The notes: generated by a model not told the origin, from the letters alone. Numbered from the stretch's first letter, positions 55,080 to 63,919 are shown. The stretch is DNA of 64,000 bases from Rhodobacteraceae bacterium CG17_big_fil_post_rev_8_21_14_2_50_63_15 (GCA_002783205.1 PFEY01000094.1:34370-98369); one strand, 5' to 3'. Numbers and translations are program-made.

Positions 55080-55499
55080 TTATCGGGACTGGTCGAGTTG
55101 CGCGACAAGACCCGACATGTCATAGCCCGCCGCCGCAGTCGCGCGCAGGATCTCGTCACCGCTGCGTTCGCCAAAGCTCGTCAGGGTCCAGAGCATGGTG
55201 CAACGGGTGCCGCTGCGACAATAGGCAAGGATCGGTTTCGGCAACTCGTCGAGGGCGGCGCGAAAGGCCGCCGCATCCTCGGGCGAGACCCGGCCCGAGA
55301 CGATCGGCACCGCGCGCACCTGCAATCCGGCTGCTGTGGCCGCCGCCGCGACATCATCATAAGCGCATTGTCCGGGGTCTTCGCCATCGGGACGGTTGCA
55401 CAGGATCGCGCGGAACCCGGCGGCGGCAATTGCAGGAATGTCGGCGCACTCGATCTGCGGCGACACGGTGAAATCCTCGGTGATCTGGCGCAGGTCCAT
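55080..55499 (-). CDS. DUF442 / TIGR01244-type phosphatase-like sulfurtransferase
   Basis: A 139-residue protein with the rhodanese/dual-specificity phosphatase-like fold. The active-site loop is LAYCRSGTRCT, the form of the Blh-type domain in beta-lactamase-like sulfur dioxygenase fusions. GFRAILCNRPDGEDPGQCAYD and VRAVPIVSGRVSPED are other conserved blocks. A role in sulfide metabolism is known for fused relatives; here it stands alone. ATG 55499 follows GGGAGGGG. Confidence 0.88.
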   Translation of the reverse strand: MDLRQITEDFTVSPQIECADIPAIAAAGFRAILCNRPDGEDPGQCAYDDVAAAATAAGLQVRAVPIVSGRVSPEDAAAFRAALDELPKPILAYCRSGTRCTMLWTLTSFGERSGDEILRATAAAGYDMSGLVAQLDQSR

Positions 55500-55732
55500 C
55501 GGCCCCTCCCTGGCGGTTCTGCGCCATTCTATGCGCAAATTCAGGCCCGAGATCAATGCCGGGACGGGCCGCGGCTGCGCTTGCGGCAGAGACGCGCGTG
55601 GCCATCTGCCGCACCGCGTGCGATGGGTCAATCTGCAGAAATTGGCGAATCCTGTGGAATTTTGATGCGATCAGCGTGCCAAATCGTGAATTTCGGGACA
55701 AACGCAGGGAAAACTTCTGCTAGAGTGCCTCA

Positions 55733-55756
55733 CCGGACCGCGCAAAGAGGGTCCGG
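55733..55756 (+). other. Stem-loop in the universal stress protein leader
   Basis: CCGGACC (55733-55739) pairs perfectly with GGTCCGG (55750-55756), 29 bp before the ATG. The rest of the 285-bp divergent gap holds no gene; no promoter was convincing. Confidence 0.4.
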
Positions 55757-55784
55757 ACATGAAAACAACGAGGGAGAACCTGCC

Positions 55785-56219
55785 ATGTCTGGAAAGTTTG
55801 TCGTCGGCTACGACGGCAGCGTATCATCGCGACGCGCGTTGGAATTCGCCACGGATCGGGCGCGGGCGCAGGGCGGCACGATCGTGCTCGTGCATGTGCT
55901 CGAATGGTCGCCCTATTCGTTCCTGACGCCGGGCGAGCTCGAAGAGCGCCACAAGCGTCGCCGCGAGGAGATGGCGCGTGCCGAAGAGGCGATCATGACC
56001 ACCGTGGTGGCCGAGTTGAAGGATGCGGGCGTGCCCGTGGAAACGATGGTCCGCTACGGCAACATCGCGGAATTGCTGGGCAAGATCGCCAAGGACATCA
56101 ACGCGGTGCAGATCGTCATCGGGCGCGACGGGCAATCCGCGATCGGGGCCCGGGTCTTTGGTTCGGTGGCCGGGGCGCTGGTGCAGACCTCTCCGGTGCC
56201 CTGCACCATCGTGCCGTAA
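55785..56219 (+). CDS. Universal stress protein (UspA family)
   Basis: A 144-residue UspA-fold protein. It starts KFVVGYDGSVSSRRALEFA and ends with the ATP-binding signature G-2x-G-9x-G-S in IGRDGQSAIGARVFGS, then AGALVQTSPVPCTIVP. ATP binding is therefore likely. It is 26 bp upstream of the alanine symporter gene and may share its transcript. Confidence 0.93.
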   Translation: MSGKFVVGYDGSVSSRRALEFATDRARAQGGTIVLVHVLEWSPYSFLTPGELEERHKRRREEMARAEEAIMTTVVAELKDAGVPVETMVRYGNIAELLGKIAKDINAVQIVIGRDGQSAIGARVFGSVAGALVQTSPVPCTIVP

Positions 56220-56245
56220 AGCAAGAAACAACAGGGATAAGTGAC

Positions 56246-57787
56246 ATGAACAAAGGACGTATTTCCGCGCTGATGAGCGCGGCGGGGCTGGCGTTGGCCG
56301 GTGTTCCGGCGCAGGCACAATCGATCGACGAGACCGTCAACCAGATCTTTGCCAGCTCAACAGGCTGGTTCGTGAACCTGATCTTTTCCAACCTGCCGGG
56401 CACGAGTTTTCCGTGGATCGTGGCCTGGCTGGTGGTGGGGGCCACGGTCTTTACCTTCTATTTCGGGTTCATCCAGTTCCGGGCCGTGGGTCATGCGATC
56501 TCGCTGGTCAAGGGCGACTATTCCGATCCCAACGATGCCGGCGAGGTCAGCCACTTTCAGGCGCTCGCCACCGCACTCTCCGGGACAGTCGGGCTGGGCA
56601 ATATCGCCGGCGTCGCCGTCGCGGTGAGCATCGGTGGGCCGGGGGCCACGTTCTGGATGATCCTGGCCGGGCTGATGGGGATGGCGTCCAAGTTCACCGA
56701 GTGCACTCTGGGGGTGAAATATCGCAACGAATATGCCGATGGCCGGGTCTCTGGCGGGCCGATGTATTACCTGACCAAGGGTTTTGCCGAGCGCGGCGTG
56801 CCGGGCGGGCGGATCATGGCGGTGCTGTTCTCGATCTTCTGCATCCTCGGCGCGCTGGGCGGCGGCAACATGTTTCAGGCCAATCAGGCGCATCAACAGA
56901 TCGCGGGTGTTCTGGGCGACTATCCGGGCTGGATCACCGGGCTGGTCTTTGCCGGCGTGGTCTTTGCGGTGATCGTGGGCGGGATCAAGTCGATCGCGCG
57001 CGTGACCGAGAAGGTGGTGCCCTTCATGGGCCTCCTCTATGTCGGCACAGCACTCATCATCATCGCGATGAACGCGGATCAGATCGGCTGGGCCGTGGGC
57101 CAGATCTTTGCCGGGGCCTTCACCGGGCTCGGGATTGCGGGCGGCATGGTGGGTGCGCTGATCCAGGGCTTCAAGCGGGCGGCGTTCTCGAACGAGGCGG
57201 GGGTGGGCTCTGCGGCCATCGCCCATTCGGCGGTGCGCACCAAGGAGCCGATCACCGAGGGGCTTGTCTCGTTGCTCGAACCCTTCATCGACACGGTGGT
57301 GATCTGCACCATGACGGCGCTTGTCATCATCATCACCGGGCAGCTGGTGGCGGGGCCGGATGGCAATTACCTGCTCAATGAGGCGGGCACCGCGATCCAG
57401 ACCGTCGGCGGCACCTCGGGTGTGGGGCTGACCTCGGCGGCTTTCGGCAGCGCGATCGGCTGGTTTCCCTATATTCTGGCGGTGGCCGTGATCCTCTTTG
57501 CCTTTTCGACGATGATCAGCTGGTCCTATTACGGGCTCAAGGCCTGGACCTATCTCTTTGGCGAGGGCGAGACCACGGAACTGGTGTTCAAGGTGATCTT
57601 CTGCATCTTTGTGGTGATCGGGGCGGCGGCCAATCTCGGCCCGGTGATCGATTTCTCGGATGCCGCGATCTTTGCCATGGCGGTGGTCAACATCATCGGG
57701 CTCTATATCCTGATGCCGATCGTCAAGCGCGAGCTTGACAGCTACATGCGCCGCCTGAAGTCAGGTGAAATCAAGAAGTTCGAGTAA
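56246..57787 (+). CDS. Alanine:cation symporter (AGCS family)
   Basis: A 513-residue inner-membrane Na+ or H+-coupled alanine/glycine importer with about eleven helices. Conserved features are FGFIQFRAVGHAI, the G-rich SGTVGLGNIAGVAVAVSIGG, GPMYYLTKGF, AFSNEAGVGSAAIAHSAV and the TEGLVSLLEPFIDTVVICT block. The N-terminus MNKGRISALMSAAGLALAG is a possible signal peptide or extra helix. A perfect stem-loop follows. Confidence 0.95.
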   Translation: MNKGRISALMSAAGLALAGVPAQAQSIDETVNQIFASSTGWFVNLIFSNLPGTSFPWIVAWLVVGATVFTFYFGFIQFRAVGHAISLVKGDYSDPNDAGEVSHFQALATALSGTVGLGNIAGVAVAVSIGGPGATFWMILAGLMGMASKFTECTLGVKYRNEYADGRVSGGPMYYLTKGFAERGVPGGRIMAVLFSIFCILGALGGGNMFQANQAHQQIAGVLGDYPGWITGLVFAGVVFAVIVGGIKSIARVTEKVVPFMGLLYVGTALIIIAMNADQIGWAVGQIFAGAFTGLGIAGGMVGALIQGFKRAAFSNEAGVGSAAIAHSAVRTKEPITEGLVSLLEPFIDTVVICTMTALVIIITGQLVAGPDGNYLLNEAGTAIQTVGGTSGVGLTSAAFGSAIGWFPYILAVAVILFAFSTMISWSYYGLKAWTYLFGEGETTELVFKVIFCIFVVIGAAANLGPVIDFSDAAIFAMAVVNIIGLYILMPIVKRELDSYMRRLKSGEIKKFE

Positions 57788-57813
57788 CCCCTGCACCCCC
57801 TTTTGACAGGCCC

Positions 57814-57841
57814 AGGGGTCGGCGGAGATCCGCCAGCCCCT
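57814..57841 (+). terminator. Terminator after the alanine symporter gene
   Basis: AGGGGTCGGCGG pairs with CCGCCAGCCCCT around an AGAT loop, with mismatches only at TC/AG. It lies 27 bp after the stop; the T-run is short (TTT). Confidence 0.65.
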
Positions 57842-57866
57842 TTGGATTCCGGGAGATCGTGAATAG

Positions 57867-57880
57867 GTGAAGATCTTCAC
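57867..57880. promoter_or_regulatory. 14-bp perfect palindrome before the coiled-coil stress gene
   Basis: GTGAAGA-TCTTCAC is a perfect inverted repeat 44 bp before the next ATG. Possible operator. Confidence 0.45.
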
Positions 57881-57924
57881 GGCACAACGATTTGCCATCA
57901 GATTTCCCATAAGGAGGACAAGTC

Positions 57925-58209
57925 ATGGATAAAGAGACATATCAGAAAAAACTGCACGCCCAACTCGACCAGTGGAAAGCCGAGATCGACAAGCTCCAGG
58001 CGAATTCGCGCGAGGTCTCTGCCGATATGCAGATCAAATATCAGGAGCAGATCAAGGATCTGCGCGAAAAGCGGGCCGAGATGGAGGCCGAGTATGACAA
58101 GATACAGACCGCCAGTGCCGAGGCGTGGAAGGATTTCAAGGCCGGCGCCGATGCGGCTTGGGACAACATGTCCAACGCCATGACATCGGCTTGGAGCCGT
58201 TTCAGCTAA
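57925..58209 (+). CDS. Small coiled-coil protein, sll1863-like stress protein
   Basis: A 94-residue highly charged helical protein. Heptad-like runs (YQKKLHAQLDQWKAEIDKL, KYQEQIKDLREKRAEMEAEY) predict a coiled coil, followed by an Ala/Trp-rich tail (EAWKDFKAGADAAWDNMSNA). It resembles the sll1863 stress-response family. No enzymatic motif. AAGGAGGACAAG just before the ATG is a strong ribosome binding site, which suggests high expression. Confidence 0.8.
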   Translation: MDKETYQKKLHAQLDQWKAEIDKLQANSREVSADMQIKYQEQIKDLREKRAEMEAEYDKIQTASAEAWKDFKAGADAAWDNMSNAMTSAWSRFS

Positions 58210-58258
58210 GATGCGATCAGAGATCGAGCCAAGCGCGGCTTAGGGCGCTTGGCATGGC

Positions 58259-58655
58259 TCAGGCCGCAGCAAAGCCTGCGTCAAGCGCCGACGGGATCAC
58301 GTCGATCTCGGCCTCGGCGATCCGTTCGGCGAGTTTGGCGCCATCGGTCTCGTCGAACGGGTTGCGATAGGTATAGGGGCTAGGCAGATGGTAGCAGCCG
58401 GGCAAGAGCGGCTCGTAGCCGATGCGGAAGCGGTTGTTGCCATTGACCGAGGCGCCGCCCCAATGGGTGCCGTGATAGCCCTTCTTGAGGCTCAGGAACT
58501 TGGTGCGCGTCGGCTCGCCGCGCAGGCGGTGGTATTGACGCGCCAGCCGCCGATTTGAGGATCTTGGGGGCATTCGTCTGCTGCTCGCCGGGATGGCCCA
58601 TCGGATGCCAGAGGTGGCGGGCGGTCATTTCACGCAGGAAGTTGTCGTCTTTCAT
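58259..58655 (-). pseudogene. Remnant of a class III omega-aminotransferase
   Basis: The first fragment, starting at ATG 58655, reads MKDDNFLREMTARHLWHPMG and HPGEQQTNAPKILK, the N-terminus of a class III PLP aminotransferase. At about 58565 the frame changes, and a second fragment continues RRLARQYHRLRGEP, LSLKKGYHGTHWGGASVNGN, RFRIGYEPLLPGCYHLPSPY, which in intact homologues lies some 75-90 residues further on. The PLP-lysine half of the protein is missing. So it has an internal deletion with frameshift and a 3' truncation. Not functional. Confidence 0.85.
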
Positions 58656-58864
58656 GGGAGTGCTCCGGCAGGGGTAGAATTTGATCAAACTCTGCCACCG
58701 GCGCGGCAGACTGTTCAGAGGGATGTGAGGGGAGCAATCGCACTCTTCGATTGCGCGCTGACCTTGGGCGGTGCCGGTGCCCGGAGCAAGTCCTGTTTCA
58801 TGTCGCTCGAGGCTGGCGACCGCGCCGACCTTGGGCGGTCACTTGCAAACCCCGATGTTCAGGC
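58656..58864. other. Non-coding accessory gap with short repeats
   Basis: No gene seen. It contains GACCTTGGGCGGT twice (58760-58772 and 58827-58839), TTTGATCAAA (58680-58689), and a perfect stem GCAATCG-CGATTGC. These may be scars of rearrangement next to the pseudogene. Confidence 0.4.
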
Positions 58865-59614
58865 CTAGCGCAAAAGGCCTGCTTTCTGACAATAGATGTC
58901 GATTCCGGACCGCGCGATTTCGTATCCCCTTTCAAGCAGCATAGCGCGCGTCTCGTGAAAATTTCGCCGTGACATGTTACGGAACTCAAAGCGGATGATT
59001 TTCGGCTCTATCCCATCCCTTAGAAATCCTTGAACAATCTTGTGATCGAGACCTTCCGCATCCACGACGATCGCATCAACGGCGGTCATGTCAAAGCGTT
59101 CGAGCACAGATTTAACCGTCTCGGCGCGAATGGCCTTCGAGAGAACAGTGTGTCTTTCAAGGCCGGAATGGTTTTGTTTTTGCCAGTTCAAATGCGTTTC
59201 GACAAGGTCGCGATCAGTTGACGAATAGACTGAAAGGTCTGGTTTGCCTGATCCATCGGCGATGTAGTGAATGATGAGATCCTCGGCGATGTCGTTGATC
59301 GCGGATTGAACGGTGTGAATATTGTCCCTGTGTAGATACTTTTCCTTCAAGGCCGCAAAAGGATGATCCATTGGTTCAATCAGTATGGCCGTGCAGTCAT
59401 TGCGTGCCAGGAACTGCTCCAAGGGATCGTCCTCAGATCCGTCATTAGCCCCAATCTGGACGATCTTGAGCGGCTTCGATTGACGGGTTGACAGGTCGTT
59501 CAAAGCATAAACCAGTATGTTCGGACCCCACTTACAGTCTGTTTCGACAAAGGAATTGAGGTTGATGACGGCATATCCCAATTTGTCGAGCAAATCCTTG
59601 GCGATCTGTTTCAT
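58865..59614 (-). CDS. FkbM-family methyltransferase
   Basis: A 249-residue SAM-dependent methyltransferase-fold protein. SAM motif I is KIVQIGANDGSEDDPLEQF; the acidic end of strand 2 is AILIEPMDHPF; DAIVVDAEGLDHKIVQGFL is the FkbM block. Such proteins often O-methylate sugars or other groups on surface polysaccharides, but the target is not visible. The base composition is clearly more AT-rich than neighbours and codon usage differs (Asn, Ile and Lys rich), which suggests recent transfer. No glycan genes lie adjacent. Confidence 0.9.
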   Translation of the reverse strand: MKQIAKDLLDKLGYAVINLNSFVETDCKWGPNILVYALNDLSTRQSKPLKIVQIGANDGSEDDPLEQFLARNDCTAILIEPMDHPFAALKEKYLHRDNIHTVQSAINDIAEDLIIHYIADGSGKPDLSVYSSTDRDLVETHLNWQKQNHSGLERHTVLSKAIRAETVKSVLERFDMTAVDAIVVDAEGLDHKIVQGFLRDGIEPKIIRFEFRNMSRRNFHETRAMLLERGYEIARSGIDIYCQKAGLLR

Positions 59615-59753
59615 CTTCGATCACACCCCCTGAAAACAACACCAGTGCAAAGCAGCATCTTTCTTGAAGGGACAGAAACAGAATGGCCTGCTCCGGTCAA
59701 CTCGATCCTGAGCGGTTCCATATGGGCTCCGGACCGCACCGGCGGAGTTTGCT

Positions 59754-60851
59754 TCACGCCGCGCGGTTCATCGCCAGCGTGATCGCCTCGAAGGCGCGCA
59801 GCACCGGCCAGACGGGCCGGGCATGTTCGGGCAGGCGGGCGCGGTCGAAACCCGCGAGCGCGCTCGCGGCCAGCAGGTCGTGGTTACGGCGCAGGCGTCC
59901 GACATAGAGGCTCTCGGTCCGGGTGCCGGCGGCGATGATTTCCTCGTGCCCCGGCAGGAGCAACTGGTGATAGGTGATCACCGGCGGCGCATCGGCAAGA
60001 AGCGCCGAGAAGCCGTTGACCAGATGGCGTGCGGGCACCAGCACCGCCTCGGAGCCGAAGAGATATTCGACCTCTGATCCCCGGATCACCAGCCGCTGTT
60101 GCGGGCTGACGATGATGTCGTGGCGCAGGCCGAAATAGGGCGCGCGCAGGCGCACCGGGCGAAAGCTGCCATATCCGGGCACCCGTCGCGCGATGGCCTG
60201 AAGGACCGGCACCTGTGTCACGCCGTCGGTTTCGACCAGATCACCGCGCCGCAATTGGCCGATCGGAACCTCGCCGCGCGGGGTGAGAACCGGCACCTGC
60301 TGGCAGAACCCCGGCAGCGGGCCGACCGGCTCGACCTTCGAGGAGAGCGCGACAAAGATCACCTCGCGGTCCATCTGGCGACAGTGCGGGTTGTTCAGCA
60401 TGGCTTGCAGCATCAGCAGGGATAACGGGCGCGGCCTTGGCAGGGCGAGCCAATGCACCTTGTCCGAGTCTGGCCGCTCCAGCACCAGCCGGCTCCACCC
60501 GGCGGGCGCATCCCAGCCGTAACTCAGGCGGATGACATCGGTGCGGTCATCGGGCTGATAGGGCAGCGTGACGCTGGAGATGTCATCCGCCTGCCGCAGG
60601 ATCAGGACGATTGCGCCGCCGGGCAGGGCGTGCAGCGAGACCTCCTCGATCCAGGGCAGGCTCTGGCTGAAGGAGAGCAGGGTCTGTGGCCGCTCCTCCG
60701 GCGACAGCCGTGTCTCGAGCATCAAGGTGCCGCGTGGCATCAGCGCAAAGCCCGCCTGCCCCGCCTGCTGCGTCCCGGTCTGACCATGCGCGCCCAATCC
60801 CGAGGGCTCGAACCGCCCGCCCGTCTGATCCAAGATCCCGATCCAGCCCAT
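59754..60851 (-). CDS. Hint-domain protein (second gene of the pair)
   Basis: A protein of about 365 residues. The N-terminal ~180 residues have no recognisable domain. The Hint (Hedgehog/intein) region begins GFCQQVPVLTPRGEVPIG with the splice-site Cys at about residue 183, then RRGDLVETDG and IIVSPQQRLVIRG. In active Hint domains the last motif has a His (SPxHR); here it is Gln, so autocleavage may be lost. ATG 60851 comes one base after the upstream stop (TGA-G-ATG); a GTG at 60863 is the alternative. Probably secreted or surface; no signal peptide. Confidence 0.85.
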   Translation of the reverse strand: MGWIGILDQTGGRFEPSGLGAHGQTGTQQAGQAGFALMPRGTLMLETRLSPEERPQTLLSFSQSLPWIEEVSLHALPGGAIVLILRQADDISSVTLPYQPDDRTDVIRLSYGWDAPAGWSRLVLERPDSDKVHWLALPRPRPLSLLMLQAMLNNPHCRQMDREVIFVALSSKVEPVGPLPGFCQQVPVLTPRGEVPIGQLRRGDLVETDGVTQVPVLQAIARRVPGYGSFRPVRLRAPYFGLRHDIIVSPQQRLVIRGSEVEYLFGSEAVLVPARHLVNGFSALLADAPPVITYHQLLLPGHEEIIAAGTRTESLYVGRLRRNHDLLAASALAGFDRARLPEHARPVWPVLRAFEAITLAMNRAA

Positions 60852-60852
60852 C

Positions 60853-62430
60853 TCAGGCCGCACGCCCCTGCACCATCAGCACCAGCGCCTCGTGGCGTTT
60901 CAGGGTGCGCCGCGCCGCGGGGCTGTATCCTGCGCCGGTCTCCGGGTCGATCTCGGGAAAGAGGGTGCAGATCTCGGCCACGATCTCGGCCTCGAAACTG
61001 TTGCGGATCTGTGGCCCCGGCAGGAAGCTCTCGGTCGGCAGTCCCTCGGAATAGACCACCTGATGGCGGTCGAACATGATGTGGACATACTCCACGCTGC
61101 CACCCTCGATGCGCCGCACCGAGCGGTCATTGACCAGATCGCGCGCGGCGACCAGCACCTCGGGCTCGCCAAAGAGCAGTTCGCTCAGCGCATCGCGGAT
61201 CAGCACCCGGTGCAGCGGCGAGACCCAGAGTTCGCGGTGCCGCCCGAAGGTATCGGCCGCGATCCGGATGGGGGCGAAATCACCCTCTGCCCGGACCTGC
61301 CGCCGCCCGATCCAGCGCAGCGGCTGCGCGCCGTCGTCGCGGGTGATGACGAGATCGCCGGGGCGCAGGTCTTCGACCGGAACCGGCCCCGACGGGGTCC
61401 TGATCCTTGTGCCCGCCACGAAGCAGGGCACGGAATCGACGGTGACGAAGCCGACATCGGTCTGACCCGTGCTGCTTGCGACCTCATAGGTGAAATTGAA
61501 CAGTTCGGTATCGCCGTCGCCCAGCACCGTGACCGTGCCATCGGCATTGAGCTGGATCTGCTGGCCGGAATTGAGCGTGACGATGTCGCCTGCCACCACC
61601 GGCTGGCCGTTCAGATGGGTGATGGTCAGCGTGCCCGCCGTGCTGTTCACATCGTTGCTCAGAAGGTCGATGATCTTGCTGCCGTCCGGGAAAAGCGTCG
61701 TCGTCTCATCGATTGCAACGAGCGTCGTCTGCACGCTGTCCGCCGCGATCAGGACGGTGGAATCGTAGTTCGCATCCGACACGTCCGCGATGCCGATGTG
61801 GATCGAATTGAGCTGGCCGGAATTGACCGGGATGGTCAGGGTCAGGGTCGCGGTGAAGCCGTCCATCTCGGTGTTGAACTGATCCTGGGTGTTGTCGATG
61901 AAGAGGTTGCCGTTCGAGCCCGCATTGAGGTTGCTGGGGTCGATATCGCCGTCGCCGATGCTGAGCGGCACGAGGTTGCCGTTGATCCAGACGCCGAAGA
62001 AATCCTGAAACGCCCCCGTGGCGTATTCGGGATATTCCTCGGAGGCAAAGACGAACTGCATCGTCATCACGTTGCCGGTGGGGATGAAATCGACATCGAA
62101 ATAGGCGGCATCAAAGGTTTGAGCCCCCGCCGCGGCGTTGAAATCCGCGACGTTGTTGGGACCGCTGGAGGTGCTCGTCGTGCTGTTGCTGATATTCGAC
62201 TGTGGCCCGCTATTGGTAAAGGATCGCAGGTCGCCGGTCGAGAACATGACACCCGTATCGCCCGGCACCACCCCCGGCGAGATCGCGTTGCCATTGCTGT
62301 AGATACCCGAGGAATCCCGGTCGCCGGTATAGGAGGCGGAGATGACCTGCACCCCGTCGCCAAAGATGGTATTGGCCATCTGCGTCGCAGAGGCATTGCG
62401 ATCAATCGGTATCTCGACGCCTGCAACCAT
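60853..62430 (-). CDS. Choice-of-anchor L domain protein with C-terminal Hint domain
   Basis: A 525-residue secreted-type protein without Sec signal. Residues about 10-220 match the choice-of-anchor L domain (SATQMANTIFGDGVQVISAS, FDAAYFDVDFIPTGN, FVFASEEYPEYATGAFQDFF, TEMDGFTATLTLT). Residues 225-325 look like a cadherin/Ig-like repeat (IIDLLSNDVNSTAGTLTITH). The Hint domain starts PCFVAGTRIRTPSGPVPVED with catalytic Cys and has SPLHRVLIRD with His. It probably self-processes. It precedes a second Hint gene with which it is coupled. Export is likely by type I secretion. Confidence 0.9.
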   Translation of the reverse strand: MVAGVEIPIDRNASATQMANTIFGDGVQVISASYTGDRDSSGIYSNGNAISPGVVPGDTGVMFSTGDLRSFTNSGPQSNISNSTTSTSSGPNNVADFNAAAGAQTFDAAYFDVDFIPTGNVMTMQFVFASEEYPEYATGAFQDFFGVWINGNLVPLSIGDGDIDPSNLNAGSNGNLFIDNTQDQFNTEMDGFTATLTLTIPVNSGQLNSIHIGIADVSDANYDSTVLIAADSVQTTLVAIDETTTLFPDGSKIIDLLSNDVNSTAGTLTITHLNGQPVVAGDIVTLNSGQQIQLNADGTVTVLGDGDTELFNFTYEVASSTGQTDVGFVTVDSVPCFVAGTRIRTPSGPVPVEDLRPGDLVITRDDGAQPLRWIGRRQVRAEGDFAPIRIAADTFGRHRELWVSPLHRVLIRDALSELLFGEPEVLVAARDLVNDRSVRRIEGGSVEYVHIMFDRHQVVYSEGLPTESFLPGPQIRNSFEAEIVAEICTLFPEIDPETGAGYSPAARRTLKRHEALVLMVQGRAA

Positions 62431-62767
62431 GCCTGCCCCAACCCCTGGTTGGAGGCAGCGCAACCATGCCCGCACACGGCCCTGAAAGGCCGTGTTGCCC
62501 GGTCAGCCCTCTCGTGCAGCGGCGCTGCGCGCGGTGCTTTCCGTCTCTGGCGCCGCTTTGTCCTTTGCGGATCTCGCGGCTGTGCTCTGGTCTACCCTGC
62601 CTCGGGTGTTCTTTTTATAAGGCAGCCCTAGCAAATTATTTGACTCCTGTTAAGGTTTAATAAGCCTGTCAGGCATTTACCTGAAATCTGTTGCCAACCC
62701 GCAGGATTTGCGCCCGTCCGCGATCCGCGTTAGGCCATCATAAAACCGAAACGACAGGACCGCCCCG
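62431..62767. other. Intergenic region between the Hint operon and dapE
   Basis: 337 bp without a supported gene. ACACGGCC-CTGAAA-GGCCGTGT (62474-62495) is a perfect stem-loop in the Hint leader, 44 bp before its ATG. An AT-rich stretch at 62611-62665 carries TATAAA on the minus strand and a TTGACT on the plus strand, and likely holds the divergent promoters, but I could not define a pair with good spacing. Confidence 0.5.
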
Positions 62768-63919
62768 ATGCCCCAGACTGTGATCGACCCCGCGCGCCTG
62801 ACCGCCGATCTTTTGCGCTGTGCGTCCGTCACGCCCGAGGAAGGCGGTGCCCTGCGCCTGCTGGAGGGCGTGCTGAGCGGTGCCGGGTTCACCTGCACAC
62901 GGGTGGATCGCGGCGGCGTGGCCAATCTCTTTGCCCGCTGGGGCAAGAAGGGGGCCGCACGCAGTTTCGGCTTCAACGGGCATACCGATGTCGTGCCGGT
63001 GGGCGATGCGGCCGCCTGGAGCGTGCCGCCCTTTGGCGCGGTGGAACGCGACGGCTGGCTCTATGGGCGTGGCGCCACGGACATGAAATCGGGGGTCGCG
63101 GCCTTTGTCGCGGCAGCGGTGGACTTTGTGACCGAGACCCCGCCCGATGGTGCCGTGATCCTCGCCATCACCGGCGACGAGGAAGGCGAGGCGGTGGATG
63201 GCACCCGCGCGTTGCTCGACTGGATGGAGGCGCAGGGCGAGCGGATGACCGCGTGCCTTGTGGGCGAGCCGACCTGCCCGGAACATTTGGGCGAGATGAT
63301 CAAGATCGGGCGGCGCGGTTCGCTCACGGCAGAGTTCACGCTGACCGGCGTGCAGGGCCATTCGGCCTATCCGCAGCGGGCGCGCAATCCCTTGCCCGCC
63401 ATGGCGCGGCTGATGGACCGGCTGGCGGCGCAGCGGCTGGACGAGGGGACCGCGGCCTTTGATCCCTCGACGCTGGCGATCGTCACCATCGACACCGGCA
63501 ATCCGGCGACGAATGTTATCCCCGCGCAATGCCGTGCCACCGTCAACATCCGCTTCAACGACGCGCATGACAGCCAGAGCCTGAGCGCATGGATGCAGGC
63601 CGAACTGGATCGTGTGGCCGAAGAATTCGGCGTCACGGGCGAGATGCGGGTCAAGGTCTCGGGTGAGAGCTTTCTCACGCCGCCGGGGCCGCTCTCGGAT
63701 CTGGTGGCGCGCGCGGTGGAGGCCGAGACCGGGATTGTGCCGGTGCTCTCGACCTCGGGGGGGACGTCGGATGCGCGCTTTGTCCGCGCGCATTGTCCGG
63801 TGGTGGAATTCGGCCTTGTCGGGCAGACCATGCATCAGGTCGATGAGCGGGTGGAGGTGGCGCAGATCCACCGGCTCAAGGCGATCTATGCCCGCATCCT
63901 GCGCGATTATCTTGGATGA
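62768..63919 (+). CDS. dapE: Succinyl-diaminopimelate desuccinylase
   Basis: A 383-residue dinuclear zinc M20-family enzyme that releases L,L-diaminopimelate from its N-succinyl form. Metal-site blocks are [29 protein letters not shown] and [13 protein letters not shown] with the catalytic Glu; [20 protein letters not shown] and SGGTSDARF are diagnostic of DapE. ATG 62768 follows GACAGGACCG. It overlaps the following gene by 4 bp (ATGA). Confidence 0.97.
   Translation: MPQTVIDPARLTADLLRCASVTPEEGGALRLLEGVLSGAGFTCTRVDRGGVANLFARWGKKGAARSFGFNGHTDVVPVGDAAAWSVPPFGAVERDGWLYGRGATDMKSGVAAFVAAAVDFVTETPPDGAVILAITGDEEGEAVDGTRALLDWMEAQGERMTACLVGEPTCPEHLGEMIKIGRRGSLTAEFTLTGVQGHSAYPQRARNPLPAMARLMDRLAAQRLDEGTAAFDPSTLAIVTIDTGNPATNVIPAQCRATVNIRFNDAHDSQSLSAWMQAELDRVAEEFGVTGEMRVKVSGESFLTPPGPLSDLVARAVEAETGIVPVLSTSGGTSDARFVRAHCPVVEFGLVGQTMHQVDERVEVAQIHRLKAIYARILRDYLG

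Noticed and set aside
55640..55680. FNR-type site TTGAT-GCG-ATCA upstream of the universal stress protein
   Set aside because: The central gap is 3 bp rather than the 4 bp of the FNR consensus, and the right half-site is imperfect.
58593..58868. 91-codon plus-strand frame over the pseudogene start and gap
   Set aside because: No ribosome binding site or family similarity; it overlaps the antisense of the aminotransferase remnant.
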